A stretch of DNA of 64,000 nucleotides from Lunularia cruciata (taxonomy: Eukaryota; Streptophyta; Marchantiopsida; Lunulariales; Lunulariaceae), in contig OX419760.1 in NCBI GenBank assembly GCA_948567375.1, positions 29,698,001 through 29,762,000 on the forward strand. The letters are read 5' to 3'. Of this stretch, positions 59,350 to 64,000 are shown in pieces. The notes under the pieces were generated by a model. The model worked only from the letters and a program-made list of their open reading frames with translations, was not told the DNA's origin and did no database searches. The translations under genes and the position numbers were made by a program. Numbering within the stretch: the stretch's first letter is position 1; each line of letters begins with the position of its first letter.

Positions 59350-60027
59350 TTGTGGGTTGTGCAGGTCATTCCATGTACAGAGTTTGTGAGTTCATGGGAC
59401 AATGTCTCTTGCATAGGTTTGGTAAGAGGTAGGCAGTTTCAATTGACTGCAGATATAGTTAGAGATGCACTTGCCATGCCTAGGGAGAGAACACCAAGAC
59501 GGAGCACAGTTGCTTACACAACTGTCTCAGACTGGTTTCCACAAAGGGACAGGGTTGGAAAAAGATATCTTGCAAGGCAATGTGTATATCCTGCATTCAG
59601 AGCTTTCTTCCAGTTGATGGGTGCACTAGTTGCACCCACTATTAGGCCCAATATTGTACATGGGCATTTAGTACTCAACACCAAGACCAAGTTGAGGAGA
59701 TTTGGTGTGGAAGATTATGATTGGGGAGAGTTGGCTTTTAGAGCTATCATTGCGGAGGTGGAGAGTTTGCAAAGCCAAGTGATGAGTCCTTAGGGGTGTA
59801 GGTTCAGACTCACCTTCCTTGGACAAGTACTCATGCATCTCTTTGTGGAGAGAGGTTTCATTCCAAAGGAAGACGTCATGTACTTGAGTGATGGAGAGGA
59901 GGAGATTATACACGAGGGAGAGCATGGTGATGATCATGAGGATGCAGATAGCTTGGATGAGGATGAGACTACTGATGATGGGGAGGATGAGGATGGTGAG
60001 TGATTGAGTTTTTAGATTTGAGTTTTG

Positions 60028-60064
<37 letters not shown>

Positions 60065-61872
60065 CATATCTTTGTATGTTGGAAAACATACAAAGTTCTT
60101 TTGTATATACCATTACCAGATTTAATAAATGAGTTCATTTAAGAAGCTTGAATTAAAAAACTTGTGAACTTGTATATTTGTATGTTCAAATATCAATTTG
60201 TACTTGATGGATAACTAAATGTACCATTTGTGAACAGGTGTTCAACAGATTTGTGTTGAGACACAGCCCTTACCCTTTGTTGAGATAGCTCCTTTTCACT
60301 CTTCTTCCCCTTCACCCCTTCTTCCATCTGGGGAGGGAGTTGGTGACCCCATGCATTTCAAAGTACCTTCACCTCCTTCCTATTCAGTTGACATCACTTG
60401 CATTTTAGATGATTGTGTACGAGTGGCTGAGTGTAGAGAGAGAAATCTCCTAGAGCATGAGAGTAGACTGGAGAGTGTAGAGGAGAGAGAGAGATTAGTG
60501 CTTGAGCGCAAGAGTAGATTGGAAAGTGTAGGAGGAGAGAGAAAGATTAGTGCTAGAGCAAGAGAGACTCCTTTGTGAGCGAGAGGATTGACTTGCTGCA
60601 AAGGAGGAGAGGCATCTGACCTTGCTTACTTCTGAGATGGAGAGAGAGCAAAGATTAGGTGACTTGGACATGGACATACTAGGTGCAGCTATCATGGCGG
60701 AGGGTTACAAGCTCCAGTTACATAATCATGCACAAGAGTTAGCATATGCTATAGAGAGGTGTGAGAGTGCACATGTTCAAGTAGAGGAGAGCGAGAGTAG
60801 TCTAGCTCATATAAGAGCTCATGTAGAGGAGAGTGAGATTAGTCTAGCTCATTTGAGGGCTTGTGTGGCATATCTTGGACCCAGACTACGTACTATTGCT
60901 CGCAAGACCCATACTCGTCAAGAGATGCAGACCCAAACTGATGCCACCCATGTGTTACCCCATAGTGTGGAGACTCAGGGCACTCAGACTGATTTTAGAG
61001 AGAGGATTTGTCTATCAGGAGAGTATATTCCACATATCCTCTTCCCCGGCTTCCTATGGAAGAAGATTATTATTGTGGATGTTACTTGTATGTGTTCATT
61101 ATGGATTTGCAGTGCTATCGGTTTCCGTGCATGGGAGAGCGGGACGATTGTGCATGGTTGGTTCCCTCACACACAGTCCGGGCCTATATGGTGGGTGGCC
61201 CGTCCTAGTGTTTGCCATTTCATCCAGTTCTGTTTGCTACACTTTGAGGTTATCTTGTGGATAGATCTTACTCCGGATGGAGTGGAGTGGTTGCTACAGA
61301 GCATGTGGCAGTGGTCTGAACTCCCTGAGGGATTTCACACCGAGCCTTGCCTCATGGCATGTTTGTGCTCTAGAGATATACAGCAAGATTCAGAGTTCAA
61401 AGGACTTAGAGTTAGATCATATGAGCATCTGACTTCATTAGGTTTACCTCTTTGTGATCTTTTGATCATAGATAGTTATGCACTCTCTTGTTATAGGAAC
61501 CATCCACATGGTGCTATCCACCCTACCCACTTCCGTCCTTATAGGGTACATAGAGCATCATACACTTGGTCATTTGACCCTTTGATGAGTGCTTTGGACA
61601 GATTTGTCCATGACAATAGGCCTGCTATTAGTTGGGTAGAAGAGGAGTGGACATCAGGTAGATTGAGTTCTTATAGTTGTGACCCTTATCCTCTTCTTGC
61701 TAGTGGTATCAGGCATCAAGACTTGGATGAGAGCAAGTGGCCGCTATGGTGGTCATTGAGTCCATTTAGGATTCAACATCATGTATACCGTCGTAGACTT
61801 GAGGATGCAGTAGTAGCACTTAGACACTATAGTGCATCTCTCTCTTCTTCTTCACCTCCTCGACCTCCATAG
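59350..61872 (+). pseudogene. Transposon-associated protein of unknown family, copy 2 (nearly intact)
   Basis: Two long open modules belong to one gene. Module 1 (59,365-59,790, after an acceptor TTGTGCAG|GT) contains CIGLVRGRQFQLTADIVRDA, ERTPRRSTVAYTTVSDWF and VYPAFRAFFQLMGALVAPTI. A TAG interrupts it where copy 1 has Lys, then it goes on with FLGQVLMHLFVERGFIPKED and an acidic stretch. A phase-1 intron follows (donor GATG|GTGAGT at 59,997, acceptor GTGAACAG|GT at 60,237). Next comes a Ser/Pro-rich part and an Arg/Glu coiled coil with a frameshift near 60,530 and a TGA near 60,588. Module 2 (60,622-61,872, 416 codons) has a second coiled coil, MQTQTDATHV, GEYIPHILFPGFLWKKIIIV, IGFRAWESGTIVHGW, VEWLLQSMWQWSELPEG and WSFDPLMSALDRFVHD. 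I do not recognise the family. The conserved Trp-rich module is unlike any transposase I know. Confidence 0.6.
60033..60061. repeat. (AT)n microsatellite in the intron
   Basis: An uninterrupted AT run of about 28 bp lies inside the intron of the unknown gene, copy 2. Confidence 0.95.
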
Positions 61873-62140
61873 TCATAGGTTTAGGTTCTATTGGCTTTTC
61901 ATTTATATACATATTATTTTCATTTCTCCCCATGTATACATTTATGTTTTAGTTTACACTTGTGAACTCTCATATTCATATTGAACTCATATTATCATAC
62001 TCATATTCCAAACTCATATTGAACCCTCATTGTGGTCTAACTCTTGTATTTCCTAAACCCTAAATTTTGAATTGTGCCTTTTGTATCCAACTTGTCACCA
62101 CCTTACAAATATGGGCGCAATTTCTCTTTAAACACTCAAC
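61873..62140. other. 3' flank of unknown gene
   Basis: AT-rich sequence after the stop codon with repeated 'actcatatt' phrases near 61,965-62,025; possible polyadenylation region but no clear signal chosen. It parallels 22,335-22,560. Confidence 0.4.
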
Positions 62141-62575
62141 CCTAAACACATCACGAGCGGCCCTCAGCATCTACCAGTGCCAACAAGCGCCTCCAAGCGA
62201 CTACGAGCCAAAAAATCATATCATAAATCGATTGTCGAGCACCGACAAGCGGCTGCAGGCATCAACTAGCGCCTACATAGGAGCCACCCAGCAGCACCCA
62301 GCGACCACAAGTGCCTACAAGTGCCTATGAGTGCCTTGATGGCATTTTCCCAGTGTCGTCAAGCAAACCTTACCGGCCACAAGCATCAACGGGCGCCTAC
62401 CTAGGGGCCACCCAACGGCACATAGCAACCACGAGCGCCTACGAGCACCATACACAACTTGCTTGCCTTTATTTTTTTTCCACGTTCCATTGGATTGAGC
62501 GGCAACAAGCGGTGACTAGCAGCAGGAGAGATTTTTTGGGCGGTTATGAGCGTCAACTTGCGGCATCTTAGGCTT
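62140..62575. repeat. GC-rich low-complexity tract, right of unknown gene, copy 2
   Basis: Irregular repeats of 'gagcgcctacgagc', 'aagcggctgcaggc' and 'gccacccagcagcaccca' type. Two larger near-copies of about 120 bp occur ('cgcctacataggagccaccc' at about 62,270 and a sister at 62,392). It parallels 22,560-22,890. Confidence 0.7.
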
Positions 62576-62738
62576 ATTGTGCAAGAAAGACATGACAAAA
62601 CTGACTGAGTGGTAAAGACAACATCAAAAACAAAAACTTGTGAGGAATTGAATGGTTACAAGTTGCATCAGGTTTCCATAGCCAAGTTTCCATAACTCAT
62701 CTTTATTATAATCATAATAAAGGTTACATGGTGGTATA

Positions 62739-63382
62739 CTATTCACTATCAGTAGAGTATGATGGACGTTGAACCTGAGTGAGCACTTTAAAATAGTTAC
62801 TTATTTCCTCATGAGTTTTCCCAGCTTGTATGAGACTCATTTTGATTTCATGAGTGCGCTTTGATTCTAAACTCTTCTCCTTAAATTTATGTTTGTCTAC
62901 CCTAGCTTTCCTTTTACCTGTGCTCAATTTTTTCTCTATTTCAATTTTCATCTTCTTTGTCTCTAATCTAATGCGCTATGGTTCCATTCTCAGCATTGTT
63001 TTCTCTCTCTTCCTCATGTTGGTGGCTTCTAGTTCAGCTAGTCGTAACCTCTCTCTGGATTCTATACTATCTACCTTTAACATGGTAATTTTTGCTAAAT
63101 CATGAGACAATGACATACTAGGTGACAACTAGGGTACCTTACTTGCAGAAATTCCACCTTTCCTCCTCTTTGGGTCCCGTTCCCCTTCTTGGTCTGCACA
63201 ATCAGATCCATCTCTTGTAGAAATTAAAGGCGGTGGTGGTGTAATGAAAGGCAAGTCCTCGGTCGGTGGAACAAATGGAGACTCATCCTCTCGTGATAGG
63301 ATTCCATTCTCCATGTCAGTTGCTAAACTTTCCACCCCTTGGGTGTTCACGACCAACTCAGGGCCTAAGTCAGGGAGCACCA
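62739..63382 (-). pseudogene. SANT/Myb-like DNA-binding protein, copy 2, C-terminal part
   Basis: Minus-strand frames read GILSREDESPFVPPTEDLPF, a Pro-rich linker with DPKRRKGGISASK, SLSHDLAKITMLK and LAELEATNMRKRERK, then KIEIEKKLSTGKRKARVDKH, KEKSLESKRTHEIKMSL and a C-terminal SYSTDSE. This matches 22,962-23,600, the C-terminal half of the decayed SANT/Myb gene. A stop near 63,130 and a shift near 62,985 interrupt it. The N-terminal DNA-binding half is missing because another element was inserted near 63,382. It is convergent with the unknown gene, as in copy 1. Confidence 0.6.
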
Positions 63383-64000
63383 TTGTAATACTCCGAGGAC
63401 AAGAGAAGAGAGAAAACACAGATTGCACACTCAAACAATTGATGACCCAAGGGAGCACCTTCTCTTTATTATATAGACAAAGAGGATCTCCGCCAAGGAA
63501 GCTCCACCATAGGATTAGGGACACAGATAGGTGACATGTCAGCAAGCTCCACCCTTGGATTACTTACTTGGATGGGTGACATGTCTGGTCTAGGTCCTAT
63601 CTGGTTGGTCAAACAAGCTTTGACCAAAGGGAATCTTTTAGGGAATCTTCCTGTAGGAATCTCAGAATCATGTAAGGTACCGTTGGAAAGCTCTTGACGA
63701 GACAAAGCAAGGGGGAGGTAAGGCCAGCCTATCCTTTGTTGGGGGGGAATCTGCCCATATTTGAGGCCTAATTCATCCGTTTAGGCCTCCAAAATTGCCT
63801 TCAAAGATTTTAGGCATATTTCGGTTCCTACTCTATTAGTAGAAGTCCCCTTTTGGTGATACCTCTTTTTGATCTGTTTAGTCCATCATGTGTAACATCC
63901 TTCCAGATGTTACCAAACCAATTCTCACCTTTAAATAATATGTCTAGCTATTGGTTCTCTAAGGTTCTCAAGTTTATTTCAATTTTTGCCCTATTAGTAG
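63382..64000 (+). mobile_element. Probable LTR-element insertion in the SANT gene (start only)
   Basis: Similarity to the other SANT gene copy stops abruptly at 'gcaccattg', and new sequence starts TGTAATACTCCGAGGACAAG, a plausible LTR 5' end (TG start). It has a diverged direct repeat inside ('ttgggtgttcac' aside, 'taggtgacatgtcagcaagc' and 'tgggtgacatgtctgg' at 63,528 and 63,573). The window ends before the other LTR, so strand and class are guesses. Confidence 0.35.

Overview
This is nuclear plant DNA: AT-rich, repeat-dense and poor in genes. The evidence is Ty3/gypsy and Ty1/copia remnants with plant-type initiator-Met primer sites, plant-type PIF/Harbinger genes, spliceosomal introns, a U-box gene, and a block that looks transferred from a plant mitochondrion. 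I cannot name the species; a large-genome land plant fits. Almost every frame longer than 60 codons is a transposon fragment or is spurious.

Layout. 1-9.2 kb: minus-strand Ty3/gypsy DNA. It holds the gag end and LTR of one element, a nearly full but broken second element (gag, protease, RT, RNase H, integrase) with primer site and 5' LTR, and a third LTR placed head to head with it. 9.4-15.0 kb: a 5.6-kb unit carrying a minus-strand multi-exon gene for a U-box protein with a C-terminal membrane anchor. 15.15-18.65 kb: a dispersed repeat, then an organelle-like block with an almost intact initiator tRNA-Met(CAU), a decayed tRNA-Phe and tandem repeats. 19.6-24.2 kb: an old, decayed copy of an unrecognised transposon-associated gene flanked by GC-rich low-complexity tracts and, convergently, a SANT/Myb-like gene. 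25.5-35.4 kb: a degenerate minus-strand gypsy element, a 2.1-kb pyrimidine-rich block and a large imperfect inverted repeat. 35.4-43.8 kb: mostly non-coding, with a dispersed repeat of about 80 bp (7-8 copies), a possible flavin-reductase exon and a copia gag remnant. 43.8-49.4 kb: a second copy of the U-box unit, same orientation, disabled by several nonsense changes and a frameshift. 49.4-55.4 kb: AT-rich spacer, an inverted relative of 7.85-9.15 kb, a 1.8-kb purine-rich block and another dispersed repeat. 55.86-63.4 kb: 48-bp tandem repeats, a PIF/Harbinger transposase with a complete DDE triad, the better-preserved copy of the unrecognised gene, GC-rich tracts, and the convergent SANT/Myb-like gene, cut by a probable LTR insertion near 63.38 kb.

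How the parts relate. The transposase, the unrecognised coiled-coil gene and the convergent SANT/Myb gene may be one composite PIF/Harbinger-type element about 7-8 kb long. The unrecognised gene and SANT gene recur together at 20-24 kb, so at least that pair moves or duplicates as a unit. The U-box unit is the best candidate for a host gene: the copy at 9.4-15 kb keeps open exons and in-phase splice junctions where the other copy is broken. All repeat boundaries and family names come from reading by eye, not from alignment or database search.
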